From assembly GCA_009193035.1 (NCBI GenBank), contig SWDT01000290.1, positions 38,460 through 102,459 on the forward strand: a stretch of DNA of 64,000 nt, read 5' to 3'. Under the pieces are notes generated by a model that had not been told where the DNA came from, searched no databases, and saw nothing but the letters and a program-made list of their open reading frames with translations. The translations under genes and the position numbers were made by a program. The stretch comes from Halicephalobus mephisto. Its lineage: Eukaryota > Nematoda > Chromadorea > Rhabditida > Panagrolaimidae. Below are positions 46,401-59,075 of this stretch, piece after piece; the first letter of the stretch is position 1; each line of letters starts with the position of its first letter.

Positions 46401-48975
46401 AATATTTTGCATATCGTTAATGAGAAATTTGATGAACATTATAGGAAAGCAGAACATAAGATCAGAAAAGGTCAAATGACAATCCGAGAATATTTAAAAA
46501 GAAAGTTCGAAATCGCGGAAGCTAAGAAAAGAGACCGAGCTGCTAGGACTATCCAAAATTCTTACAGAAAGATGAAATCTCGGAATCACTTTGGTGAACT
46601 TCAAAAGTCCCCCACTCCATCGGTGGAATGTGTTCGGCAATTTATTGAATTACTTAGAGACAGCGAGCTGGATTACCAAGAAGAGATCTCCATTGAAAAA
46701 ACTCGATCACACATTACGCATCTCATCAAGGCTAACCAGAAACTGGAAGACGATTTAAATGAGCTGGACGGTAAGATCGGACTGTTGGTTAAGAACCGCA
46801 TCAGTCTCCAAGAAGTTGTGGCCCACAACAAAAAAATCGAGGAGGATCGAGATGCTTTCGAGAAAAGACAGCCCTCCATTAGGAAACCTCACAGTAAAAC
46901 TCTCTTCAAGGCAATCGAGTATGTGTTCTTTCATCTTCAAGCAGAACCGGTGTATCTGGCTAATTTATTCGAAGTGGATAATATTGATGCTGATGAGTTC
47001 TTCACGAATGCCATTTGGCCTCTCTTTCACTTTGCTAGTGAGACTAAAAACGAATTCCTTCTGGTGCAGTTGTATGGAGAGCTCCTTTCGAGATACATTA
47101 ACTCTTTGAATAACTCGTCTGAGTTCCTCTATCCATCAAAAAGGACAATCAAACTAGCTAAAGGTTTCTCGATCATGTTCCACGCCTTTCCAAGTCAACC
47201 TATAACAAGTCTCGCAATGAAGGCGGATTTATCCAATTTCCAGACTGAAGAACATTCGGAAGAACATTTCAACCTTTCTCCAATAGAAATGTTTGAAACT
47301 ATCCACAGAAAGAAGCCAAAGTCTCTCGAAGAAGCCCTCCAAGATCATCATGTAGTTGCCACACTTGAAAACTCAAAGAAGTTCATTTCGAAATGGGCAG
47401 CTAAATTCACTCAAACAGCTGTGAGAAATGTTGCATTACCGTATGTTTAAGGAAATTATAATTTTAAATCGATTAATCATTTTAGAAACAACGTCCGTTA
47501 TTTGCTAAAAACTTGCGCTCATGAACTGAGAAAAAAGTTCCGACAACTAAAGGAAGATGAAGTCCATAGACTCGTCGCGAAATTTCTCTTTGTAACTTAC
47601 ATCGAACTTGCCATGACGGATTCTAAAGTCGTCAAAAGAGAAACTGGGGAATCTCTGAATTCACGACAGATGGAGATTCTCAAGGCGATCACACAAATGA
47701 TGGGCTTCGCGGTGGCTGGTCAGGGATACGGACCTGATGTTCCCTACATGAATTCCCTTAATGGAGACCTCATTCAAATCAATAACATGTTCACTTCATT
47801 TGCCGCCAATCAATTAATTAACGAATCTATTGACGAAATCTATGGCATGAATAAGTATTCTGTTTTCACTGATGCCTATCAGTCAAAGCTTCATATTGAA
47901 ACAAAGTACATCAAGAGGATTCTCATATATTTGAGGCAGTTAAAGTCCATTGTCTTCAAAGACGAGAAATCAAAGCTACATCAGTTGGTGGATCAAGCTC
48001 AAATTCCAGAAGATTCCTCTGAAACCGTGATTCTTCATTTGAAACCAATTCCAGCTGATTCTTTCGGAGAGGACCACGAAAGAAACGAGTTATTCCTAGA
48101 AACAAAAAAGTTGATTGTGGAACTGCTTCTTTGTGGCTGTCTTGGAAGTACTATTTCAAAAATATTGATCACTCCCTCTACTTTGAAGGAAGAAGAACTT
48201 CATAGAGAACTAGAATCGAAGAAAGAAGAACAATTGTAAGTTATTCAAAATAATGATACATAGAAAGAGTTTAATTTCAGCCCATCTATCTCCGCAAAGA
48301 AGCAGAGAGTTGAATCAAATCTAAAAAAATTGGAACAGTTTGGCTATGTCTCTTCTTCTGATGATTACCAAGCTATGATTACTGCGATCGCTAGAGATAT
48401 CTACACCAAAGATACGCGAAGAAAAGAGCAACTCAAAAGTTTGAACAAGACAGCGACAGATTTGGAGATGAAGAGGAAACAATATGAAGAGAGATTAGCG
48501 ACGTACCAAGCTTATCTCAATAATACTCTTGACAACATATCCATCAAGGAGAGATGGCCCTCTATTCAATTGCAAAAAGGAGGAAAGGCCGAAAAGAAAC
48601 TTCAGAGCAGAGAAAACAAGGAAAAAATCATCACGTTGAAGCTCTCGGGTGACAAGTTGATCAAAAAGGGAATTGTTATTCAGCAAGATAAGGAAAACTC
48701 CAAACTGTAAGTTAACTGAGTAGGAGGAAGTGATAATAGTCAAGTTTAGGTTGTCGAAAGCAATGCTGGAGATCAGAAATAATCCAGAGAAGAAAGGAGT
48801 ATTTAAAGTGGATATCAAAAAGAACAAAAAAGAGTTTGGATCGACGGAGATTAACTTCCAAGATTTGTTGACTGCCAAGGATGCTGGAGACACTGAATTT
48901 GCCTTGAGTAAGGAGGTCAAAGTTCATCCAGAAGCCCTCATAACTTATTTGAACAAGAAATTCCACCAAAAGTGA
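43488..48975 (+). CDS. pes-7: IQGAP scaffold protein
   Basis: Eight exons (43488-43609, 44245-44392, 44784-45981, 46028-46353, 46401-47440, 47486-48235, 48281-48706, 48750-48975) join in phase to 1411 residues. An N-terminal calponin-homology domain (about 30-150) has YDYLCRLHEVRNWLVAYLGED, LRSGVLLARLANAF and YRHTDNIMNW. A long repeat-like helical region follows (about 180-600). A single IQ motif (RAARTIQNSYRKMKSR) near residue 645 is expected to bind calmodulin-type light chains. The RasGAP-related domain (about 745-1000) includes AEPVYLANLFEV, YGELLSRYI, MTDSKVVKRETGE and MMGFAVAGQGYGPDVPYMN. The RasGAP C-terminal domain ends LITYLNKKF. IQGAPs bind Rac/Cdc42-GTP and actin rather than stimulate GTPase activity. 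No WW domain was seen. The second intron region includes a 391-bp intron and the first is 635 bp. Intact. Confidence 0.95.
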
Positions 48976-50001
48976 ATATTTTGCAATAATATTTGAAGTG
49001 AATTAAACTTATTATGCTTTTTAATTTCATTTGCTCAGATAAACCCGGTATATCAGATGTGCCAATTTCATAAAAAATTATTCAAGGTTGAGACTAATCA
49101 TGACTCGAAAAACTAAAATAAAGACTGTACCCATCGTATTGGTTGAAAATCATAGAGATAAGTATTTGACAGATGAAAGCAAAAATGTAGAGACAAATAA
49201 CTTATTTATTTTACTAGCGTATGAAATCAATTATATTTACTTAATGTTAAAAGTATCAGAAGTATTTGCATCTACATGAAGCCATAACGAAGGCGATCTG
49301 TTGAAGGGCCAGAAAACTGGAAAAGTTTTGAAATTCGAAAACAATATCACGATATTTCTTCCACAAATATCGCAAAAATCACAATTAGGATAACAAAAGA
49401 CATGCTCATGGAATGCCTTCATCTCGATGGCAGTACAGTTGATGTTATTTTTTCAAGTTGTTCATAAACAATATTGATAGTAACAATCGATAAACACTGG
49501 CCAGTGTAACGAATCCATTGATTCTCAACGGTGTTGAAATTATTGCGATACTCTTAATTACAGTTTATGAAGGAATTTAAGATTAAGAAACTAAAGATGA
49601 CTCGGAAATCATTGGCAGTACTGCAAACCATATTCAATCAAGTACTCGTTCTATCCACAATTAACTTTGTTCTGCAGTACTTTATAACTATTGCAACCAT
49701 CATATATGAAGATTTCAAGGGAGATTAAGATAGAAATTAAGAACAAGAATTTAATTAACATTGCAGATTGATCTGATTTTATATCAAGAGGCCAATACCT
49801 TGGTTGACATATGAAAGTAAATTTGATTAAAACTGTAAATGTTGTAATTATATGTCAACTGATGACGTATAGATTTATGCTGCAAATGATAATTCATGAT
49901 AAACTGAGAATTGAGTCTAATACTTTCCCACTTGCAGTTGTAAAAATACAGAAAATCAGTCAAACAATTAGGATGACTTTATTAAAATTATCTATCAGCA
50001 G
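48976..50001. other. AT-rich convergent intergenic region
   Basis: 1 kb of AT-rich DNA between convergent pes-7 and the acyltransferase gene. Short frames (49088-49279, 49811-50071) lack motifs. Poly(A)-type signals for both genes are likely here. Nothing else supported. Confidence 0.5.
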
Positions 50002-51737
50002 TCAACATGTCCATAATCGTGGCACTAGAACATCAATGAAAGCATTCTCGAATTTGGATTCACATCTCTGACGGGCGTACCACTCGCTAGCATAGCACGA
50101 GACGAACATTCCTGTCCCGATTAGGAGATTGAACCACATGGCAATATTCCACACATACGGCACCTTGATCAACCGACTAACGGAGAAAAATATGCCACCA
50201 AAGATAAAGTAGAGGACGAACATGATCGGGTAGAAGATCCTCAAAGAGACACCAAACCAGAATTCATGGAAGAAAGCAGAGAGAAAGAAAACCGCCACTT
50301 GAGCCACCTTCAGGCCTTTCTGTCCACCAATTAGCTAAAAAAGTTTGTTTTCAAGGAATTGATTAATGAAATAACTACTGTAGCCAGATCTTTGTAGACG
50401 TATGCGTACAACCACTCATGGACGACAAGGTTCCAATTGCGATAGTATTCGGCCATGTTGCGAGAATTCCACCAGTTCTTAAATGAATGATTAATTCAAT
50501 ATTTCAACAAATGCATCATACAGCGTAAAAAAGTCGATCACCAAAGTACATGGCTTCAGAGAACATATTGAGCCAGCAGTGGAGAAGGCCATAAAACAAC
50601 ATCCAGAGACAGAAGGATCCGGGGATAATAGCGGGAAAAAGAGAATAGACTAATTCTCCTACAGTAACTTTATGATAATCCAGTCCATCAAAATAAGGTC
50701 TGATAAATTGGATATGGAGCAAGTCTACAAAGTAGATGCATCCCAAGACTTGACCAAAGTGCTTGGCCACGAGAGACCAATCTCTCGATTCTGTCCTGAA
50801 TTTAATTTGGGCAAGTGTAATATGGTAACAACTTACAATGGATAGGAATCTCTATATAAAAATGAAGGGCAGAAGAAATAATAAATGTACTGCTGAGGAG
50901 TTGGCCAGTTTTTGGAACCTTCACCCGGCCGGACTTTTTCTCTTCCTTCCGATAACGCTACTTTTCTTTCGATTCCACGGGGGATGTTCTCCCGAACAAA
51001 AGCATAGATTTTCATCATTATCCTTGTCTAAATTGTGTGGATCACACTGTCAATCGGTTTTCAAGGAAATAGACTCACACTTTCACACGTAATGATGAAA
51101 CTACAAGCGGGATTCAGCTGCTGATCGAATAAGAATTTTAACGAAAAATAGAAGAATGCGATCATATAACTGATGAATCCAAGTATCCACAAAGATTCAG
51201 AAACTGCAGTTACTGACTTTGACGGGATTAAAGACCAGAATTTGAGTGCGGCAAAAACAAGAAAAGTGGACCCGAACATGGCTGCCCATGCGAGGAGTGT
51301 CAGTGGGAGCTTTTCAAAGTTCCAGAGGATCAACCATAGGTGATGTAAAGGACTGAAATCCAGTTGATTTGCTGATTTTTATAAATACAGAAAGTGTTAC
51401 TTTTTGTATTGAACAACATCGTTAACAATAGTGCCCATCCAAAGAAGAACAAAGATGGCAATTACATAATTGAAAACGATTCCGGGCGTTCCTTCAAAGG
51501 AGGTTCTGGAAAGAAAATGAAGCAATGTCATAGTAAATGAGAACAAACATACGTCAGTAAAGATGGCCGGATTTTGAACTCTTTTTCCTTGAACAAAATA
51601 GGACGGCTTTGTTTTCGAGGCTTCCCTGGATCAACGTATATTTCATTGGTCAAATCCAGATCAACTTTCTCAACTTTTGGCTCAATGGTCTTTGGAGAAT
51701 AAGGATCTTCGAGAATAACTTCAGCTTCAACACTCAT
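50002..51737 (-). CDS. mboa-1: sterol O-acyltransferase (ACAT/SOAT, MBOAT family)
   Basis: Seven minus-strand exons (51553-51737, 51401-51505, 51079-51352, 50837-51027, 50522-50795, 50379-50477, 50002-50334) give 486 residues in phase. It is an ER membrane enzyme that transfers a fatty acyl group from acyl-CoA to sterol. The charged N-terminus has no signal. Multi-pass motifs are SFVRENIP-type ([15 protein letters not shown]), [18 protein letters not shown] followed by [24 protein letters not shown] (the FYxDWWN region of SOAT, with Tyr/Asp replaced by Ala/Asn), and the catalytic histidine in [11 protein letters not shown] (His near residue 399). The SOAT-type V-V-H-x-W motif favours the ACAT branch over DGAT1. 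In C. elegans, mboa-1 is the matching gene. The protein ends RLWTC. No lesions. Confidence 0.9.
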
Positions 51738-52114
51738 TTCTAGAGGAGTCACCCGATTCTACAGATGTCTGACCCGTGAATAATTCGAGTTTTCCAATTT
51801 CTTTTTGCTCCTGAACGGTCAACGATTCTTCTCAGAAAAAAGCCAACACTGCGCAACCATTGACCTCTTTTTGCGTTCATGGATTTTTCTCTTTTCTGAA
51901 TCGATGGGGAATTAGAATTGATCCAAAAGTATTCAGCACGACTCACTGAAATTTTAGAAGCAAAAACCATCATTTTAAAGAACCTTATCAATATAACATG
52001 TGGCTGCAATTAGACAGGTTCCCGGATTATCTACTCACTGTTTATCGAAAAAATATTTGATGGGAAGCACAGACTGTACGTAGATTATTCAGTCCTAATT
52101 TTTGTTTCTGGAAA
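51738..52114. other. divergent promoter region
   Basis: About 377 bp between the acyltransferase and CLN3 starts. A minus-strand open frame (51749-52009) shows no motif. Nothing else supported. Confidence 0.4.
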
Positions 52115-53705
52115 ATGGCTGTTTCTACAGAAAAGATTACTCTCATAAGGAACTTAGCAGCTTTTTGGATTTTTGGACTATGCAATAATTATGCCTATGT
52201 CATTATGGTAAGTTTGAATATACTAATATCATATCAAATTAATTCCATGTTTATAGTTGAGTGCAGCAGAGGATATAATGGATAAGCAACAACACAAGAC
52301 GAAGAATGATACAGAAAATTACTGCTTGGTGGGTTCTCGATGTTATAAGTTTTCATTTTTTACTTTCAGAAAGCCATAACAGAGCCGCATTGTTCATCTG
52401 TATCTACTGGAGCTGTGTTACTGGCAGATATACTTCCAACGTTGCTTATCAAGATGACTTTCCCCTTCTTTATACAGAGGATTCCTTTCGGACTGAGACA
52501 TGGAACTGTCTGCATGCTTCAAGTGATCTGCTACTTTGTCGTAGCCTATTCTATTTCGGTACCAATGTCTCTAATTGGAGTCGTCTTTGCTGCTATGGGA
52601 TCTGGTCTGGGGGAAATGACTTATTTAGCTTTATCTTCCCACTTTCCAAGATCAATGATTTCGGCTTGGTCAAGTGGAACAGGAGGAGCTGGAATCGTGG
52701 GATCTCTAGCTTACGCAGGCTTGACAGAACCTCATTTTGCTAATTTATCTCCGAAGAATGCCTGTTTAGTCATGTTGATCGTTCCAGCTGTCTTTGCTGT
52801 TGCTTATTGGTTCTTGATGGTTATTCCTGACACGGTTCACCAAGTTCAAATCCTCAAACCAGAGACATGGATCATTACGAACTCCAATTCTACAACATCT
52901 TCTACTTGTTCTACTGAGAAAATATCTTCCTACACTGGTTCTGAAGTGGACTTGTCTGCTAATGCCACAAGACCCGGCAAGTTAGGATCAACGAGTTCAA
53001 ATGAGCATAAGTTTGTCGAGCAAAAGAAGCTTACTTTCAAAGAACAACTACTTCTTGTCGTGGTTTGTTTTTATTCTTATCTTTATGAAAATAAGACAAC
53101 TCATTTTAGCCAATGCTAAAGTACATGATACCATTGGCATGTGTTTATATTGGAGAGTATTTGATCAACCAAGGATTAGTAAGTTTTTAATTGCATTTTT
53201 TGGAACAAAGTTTAATTACAGACCGAATTAATTTACTTTGATTGCTCTCATGGATTCCACTTATCAAGGAAGTCCCAATATCGATGGTATCAGGTGCTCT
53301 ATCAATTGGGTGTGTTCATATCAAGATCAAGTGTCAATATTTGGAAACTACCCTTCTGGGTGATGATGCTTCTCCCAGTATTACAGGTAAAAAGCTACTC
53401 ATTAATTAATGTAACAAAGTTATTTTCAGATGGTTAATGCTATATTCTTCACATTTGAATCTATTTACTTCTTCATTCCTCATATCTGGATCATCTTCAT
53501 CTTGATTGTGTATGAGGGGCTCCTTGGTGGATCCTCTTATGTTAACACTTTTGACAGAATCCACCGAGAGGTTCCTCCAGATGTTAAGGAATATTGTCTC
53601 TCTGCTGCAAGCATGGGTGATGCTGCAGGGATAGTCGTTGCTGGTTTTGCCGCCATTCCTCTTCACAACTTTGTCTGCGATCAACAAAAGTACCACATTC
53701 ACTGA
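52115..53705 (+). CDS. battenin / CLN3 lysosomal membrane protein
   Basis: Six exons (52115-52207, 52257-52328, 52370-53062, 53110-53178, 53222-53386, 53430-53705) give 455 residues in phase. CLN3 is a lysosomal membrane protein whose loss causes juvenile Batten disease in people and affects glycerophosphodiester export (family knowledge). Family motifs are [22 protein letters not shown] at the start, STGAVLLADILPTLLIK, AMGSGLGEMTYLALS, SAWSSGTGGAGIVGSLAYAGL, VYIGEYLINQGL, YRWYQVLYQLGVFISRSS and EGLLGGSSYVNTF. The large luminal/cytosolic loop (about 300-345) is Ser/Thr-rich and variable. C. elegans has three copies (cln-3.1 to 3.3); I cannot say which this is, so no symbol is given. Intact. 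Confidence 0.93.
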
Positions 53706-53935
53706 TAGAATAGTGTTCGAAATGATTAACGGGTCCGAAGAGGGAAATCCCTCGTCATTTGTTAATAAAAATAAAATATTTATTAGACGTCAATAAAATA
53801 ATTCACCTGCTTTATAATTACATAAATGTCAAGTTCCCAAGTTAATTTCAGATCTTGTGACAGCTGAATTTCAACTTGTGTTTGACAGCTTAACACGAAA
53901 ATTAGTTTACAGAATTTTATCCATGTAAGTATCTC

Positions 53936-55067
53936 ATGTCTGCTAATGAAACGACGGATAATTTCTTCTTTCTTGATTCAGCTATTCCTCCTTCTAGTCT
54001 CTCCGTTAATTACACCGTCAATGCCGTCCTCGATACTGTAGCTTTTGTATTTACTTTGTATGTTATCCTCACAAAATCTCCAAAAAGTTTCCATGCGATG
54101 AAACAGGCATTTTTAAATTTCCTAATATGGGGCTACATATTTGATTTTCAACTCACTGTAGCCTATCGACCATTACCTCTTTTTCCAGCATCGGTGTTAT
54201 GTGGGAATTTGGGACTGTATGGGCTCTCAAAATGGCAATTAATTTCAGCTACGGTCCCATTGGTAGTAAAAACGTTCAATTTCAAGATTAAAAATTTATT
54301 TTCAGATCGTTACCTCAATTACCATTATTGCACCATTCATTTCTCTCATGTTTACGTTACTCTGTTTACTAATGGCGACAAAATCAAAATTAAACTCGTT
54401 AAAGAACCCAATTTGGATTATAATCATTCTCATCACCCACATTTTCCCATGCTTACCATTTGGGTATTATATTTTGACCATTTTGGACACAAAGCGAGTT
54501 GAGGAATACTATGGAAAAGTGAGATATAAGCCTTCTATCATAGTAAAAAACAATTATTTCCTTTAGATCGCTTCGTTTGCTTCCTATCTCTCGACCCATA
54601 CTTGTACTGGATTAGTAATTATCGAATCAAGATCTTCTTCAGTAGCAACACTACTCATTATTAGTCTAGTTATTGGATGGCTGCTAATTGTTCTCCTTTT
54701 ATGGTGGCTTGTTGTGGAGGAAATCGATATACTCAGGAGAAAAAACGCTGTCAGAAAGGTCAAAAAGTACCATTCGATGATTAACTGTATTATTGCCCTT
54801 TTCGGCATCCCGATCAGTACTTTGGTTTTTCCTGCTCTCTTCTGTTACGCCGCTATCATTAGGCCTTCTAGAGACACTGAAATTGGAAGCGGCAATTTTA
54901 TTTTTACAGTAATGAGTCTGAGGACTCTTTACAATTCTCTCGCCATTATTGCTATAAACAGTGCTTATAGAAAGTTTATCTTCAACAAAACTCGATCTTT
55001 CATTGGAAAAGTCAAAGAATTACGAAAACAGAATTCTGTCAGTAGCGATGATATCATCACATATTGA
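53936..55067 (+). CDS. serpentine chemoreceptor, Srh/Sri superfamily
   Basis: Three exons (53936-54262, 54306-54518, 54567-55067) join in phase to 346 residues. The N-terminus MSANETTDNFFFLDSA suits glycosylation. Helix 2-3 carries QAFLNFLIWGYIFDFQ and YRPLPLFPASVLCGNLG, the P.PLFP.....G pattern of class H/I receptors. Helix 6-7 region motifs FGIPISTLVFPALF and SLRTLYNSLAIIAINSAYR resemble the class. It is more divergent than the receptor at 35 kb. It lies 231 bp after the CLN3 stop on the same strand, with an acceptor (TTAATTTCAG near 53852) between them. The sub-class is uncertain. Confidence 0.7.
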
Positions 55068-55676
55068 TTTATGTTCATAAAGTAAAAATGATTAAATGAG
55101 TGTGGAAATTAAAGACAATAAATAGTAATTTGAGATCACTCGTAGCAAAGTTTGCATCCTTGAATGAGAGAGCATGCCGCACATCAGTCTACACGCGCAA
55201 AGGTTTTAGAAAGAAGAAACAGGTTACCGCAGAAGTGCGCCATGCACACGGTTTGTCCATTTTCATTTGATTTCAAAGAATTCAACTTTTTGCCTTGGTT
55301 AAATGTTTTGCCGATTTCGTATTTTTTCAATTGGGAACAAAAGTTGATTCGAATTAATTTGGCCAAATTTGGAATCTTAAATTTGAGTTTTTTTATTCAA
55401 AAAGTAGCGTTCAATCATTCTGATATTTTTTTGGGAAAACAATCACTCCCTTTATCAGTTGGCAGTGACAGCTTGTTATGGAGGTTGTTGCACGCTTGAT
55501 TCGCGTCCCATAATCGATGAGTCATTGACGAACTTCAATTTTTGTTGGACGCTCCCTCTATTGATTTTGCCTCAACTTTCGAAATCTGTAATAGTCACAG
55601 TAATTGTAAAGAATAAAGTCGGAATTTGGAACCTGATTTGATTTATTCGTTATTTAAAAGTTGATATTTTTCTAGG
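55068..55676. other. intergenic
   Basis: No gene supported. It ends with TTTTTCTAG one base before the next ATG, a likely trans-splice acceptor. A 111-codon plus frame (55164-55499) has no motif. Confidence 0.45.
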
Positions 55677-57204
55677 ATGTCGTCTCCATCTTCGCCGGCA
55701 ACTCCTCTTACTCCATCGACAAAACCGTCAGCACCTCCAAGACCTCCAAAAATTCCTCCAGCACCCAATGAAAATCCTCCTCCATATACACCATACAGCG
55801 ACGTTTCCTCTTCTCTTCTTCCTCAACAATCGCACTCAGATGATGCTGGAAGAAGTTCAAATTCCAATCCTCGAGTAATTAGACCAACTGGAATCAGACG
55901 GATTACTTTGTACTGCACCAAGAGAAATTGTATTCTTTGTGCAGTACTTTTTGGATTAGTTCTAATAGTTCTCTTGGTACTAAATATTTGGCTGTTCTTC
56001 AGTGAACAAGATACTCAGCATATTATTTCACTTGAGTTCAGTAGTCGTAATCTTGCCAAATTTAATATTCCAGAGTAAGTTTTAAGCATCGCCAAATTTA
56101 ATACAAAGTACTCATTTAGTCCGAGAATCAGCTATGATATGAATAGTGGCTCCATAATATTATCGAGATTTTTCCCCGCTCAACGACAACTCAAGAGTGA
56201 GAAACTCATGATCGAAGAATATGATATTGGATTCTTGTGAGGAAAATTCAAATTCTCTTAATTTACTGTAAGTTTACAGATCAGCTACACAGAATATTGA
56301 CACCGACAACTACGAAGATTGCATGAGATTCACTGATCATGTGGTGTGTTGTGAGACACCAGTCAGCAGTCGACATCACAAAACTGATTGTTGGCAGAGG
56401 ACAATGGAGGGCGTTAATACAGTTCACGGTTCTCATTACGATTTTGTCAAGGAATGGCAAAGTCTGGAAGCTGGCAACACCGTCGTCATGTTATATAATC
56501 GTCAGCGGCATGCAGTTCTTCATTTTGAGAATAACAGGCAAGGCGTTATTATTTATTAGACAAAATATAGTAACTTTAGGGTTTACGAGATAGAAGAAAA
56601 CAAATTGCCGGATGGCTACAAAAATGTTGGGTTTTTCTTTCCTATGGATACAATAGAAGAGCTGGACGAGCTGGTTAGGAGCAATAATGAGTTTAAAATC
56701 TGTGAATATTCGCTGCTTGATCAAGACAAATATGAACTTAAGAACCAGAGATGCAAAGATACCAAATTTGATGTTGAATTTGAACTCAACAAAGTCAAGT
56801 TCTGCTCTAATCCTCTGTATGACGCTGTTCTGCAATACGGGCACCACCGAAATGAAGACGAGCTCACATGGCATTTACGGGTAGCGAATTTTTAATCACT
56901 TGGAGGATAAAATGAAAAGTTTTAGGTGGAGTTTGACAGTTCTGATTACATATACGGTGCCCATGAAAAGCTTCATACACCAGTAGATATGGTGGCAATG
57001 GATTGCACCGATGCAGTTGTGAACATCTACGCACTTGCGGCTAAACAGCTGATTGAATATTCGGTCAATATTCCAGGCGAGACCAATGAACACTTCAAAA
57101 TGAAGCGAAGCTTGAAGATGGATAAATGGAATAATACGGCGCTCTTCTCTAAAAATCCTAAATTCCTGGGAAAACAAGGACTATCGTCTACCAAAACTAG
57201 TTGA
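55677..57204 (+). CDS. type II single-pass membrane protein with Pro-rich cytoplasmic tail, orphan
   Basis: Five exons (55677-56074, 56120-56236, 56280-56537, 56580-56880, 56926-57204) give 450 residues in phase. Residues 1-85 are Pro/Ser-rich with PxxP and PPPYTPY, which resemble SH3 and WW ligand motifs. A transmembrane helix (CAVLFGLVLIVLLVLNIWLFF) follows near 97-117. The extracellular part carries about eight cysteines in two groups (CMRFTDHVVCCE...CW and CEYSLL...CKDTKF...CSNPL). The intron after exon 3 begins GC, as AG|GCAAGG, and ends TTTAG, a GC-AG intron. No GT donor nearby gives a compatible phase. The start follows a perfect acceptor. No family recognised, possibly a nematode-specific surface protein. 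Confidence 0.75.
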
Positions 57205-59075
57205 CTGGAGTATCTCCATTAACTTTATGCCATAATGCCAAGAGTTTCCATGTATTGCTTCTTTAGAGTTGCACCCTGAATAGTGCTTTGCTCGCTTAAA
57301 ATAATCAGAACCAAATAAATACCTCAATGTCAACAAAAAATCGGAGGTGAATTGTTAGAAGTTTAAAGACGACCTGTTATTATCTTCAAATCAAGGAAAG
57401 AAGCTATTTAGATAATTTTTGTTTTTATTCATCAATAAATGTGTCTGAAACCGAAAGATTTGATACTTTGAAAGATTGTTTATTCCATAATTTAAAATCA
57501 CTCAATTTAAATTAAAGCTTGTTTGCTTCTTATAAAAGGAAAAAGTAGTTTCATAATGTGAATGAAGAATGAATTCTGATAAAAAAGTGAGATTTACATT
57601 GGATAATGCCCATGTTTTATAAAATGTGTCTGAACACATAGGTGGCATTTAATTTTCTTGAACTAATGGAAATGATATAACGTTTTTATAGATACCATTC
57701 TCTAATAATACTTTTAACACATACTGACTATTAGTATCTTCTGATTAGTATTTTGTTTATGAATATGAAGAAGCTTGCATAAATGTAGATCAACGGCGAA
57801 AGTAACTATAACTCTCCTAAAATAATCAAATGCTTTGTCATCTAATTAGTTAGGTGTAAGATTTGCAACTTGGAAGATCGAGAGATTTGCACGTGCAGCA
57901 CCTGAGACGCTCAAATTAGATGGGGATAATTAAGGCTTGGGATTTACACGAATCTCAGCAGGAACTAACTTGAGGACTTTCACCAGGTCTCTCCGGCAAT
58001 TGAAGCAGTCAAGAAATAACCAGGCCGAGTTTTTGCTTTAACCTCTCAGTAATATAAGAATCTGCAGCAACTAACTTTTCACCATTCAATGACTCAAAGT
58101 GGCACAGAAGAGTTCTTTGGGATCAATTTCAAAATCTTGGGGAGATGAAAATACCAAATGATATTTTTTATGCTTATTCGAGGTTTAACCACAATTATCA
58201 GCTTCAGCAACAGCGACAATATCAGAAAAAGATGCTCAAGCGTCGGATCTCTATGAGAGTTTAAAAAGTGAATATTAAGAAGCACCAAAGAAAAAGAAGA
58301 GTCTGATCTTCACTTTCTAGATTTTTCAATTTCTCCATCAAGGTTTTTGACACTGATGCTTTTTCCCTTGTTGACAAGAAACAAATGAGAATAGAACAGA
58401 ATAAATTGAAATTTAGAGAATTTAAAAAGTCGATCTTCTAGGATGAGTTTGAAACTCCCTGCCATATCTTTCTGGAGAACAAAGAAACACTTCACAGTGC
58501 AACTGAAGCGAATTCAAGAGCTGACTTGTTGAGATATGACAGAAGATATTTTTTCGAAAATATGAGATGGAAATATAAACGGAATTTAATGCTATAAAAA
58601 ACTGAAATGCCTTCAAATACATAAAAGACGAAAATATAAAAATAGAGCAATATAGATGAAAGCGATGAACAAGATATCTAGATCTGTAATGTCAGACTAA
58701 AGACACTTTTTAATGCTCTAGTTTATTAATTGGGATTTTGTCAAAGGTTTTTAAAATTTCTTTAATGGAGAATTACGGTAATTGAAGTCACAGGAAATAA
58801 CCAGCAATTGTTGACAAGCTTGTTAGTAATCTATTGATGACAAAGAATACGGAATAAGTTTTCAAGATACATAAAAGTCAACATCACTTATCAGTAGTCG
58901 ATGATCTTTAGTCAATCGTCGTTTATACGGAAGTAGAAAGCACCCACAAGCACAAAGCAGAAAGGATCAAATAATTCTATGTCATCATTCTTAAAACAAA
59001 AAAATTGATAACTAAAGAGAATCTTAAATTTACTCGGGAATAATTGATTGTATTGTCTAATTTCAAGGAGTTATC
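57205..59075. other. AT-rich intergenic region, 1.9 kb
   Basis: No gene seen. Minus-strand frames near 58094-58622 are lysine/phenylalanine-rich AT-driven frames without motif. It probably contains the promoter of the ferroportin gene. Confidence 0.45.
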
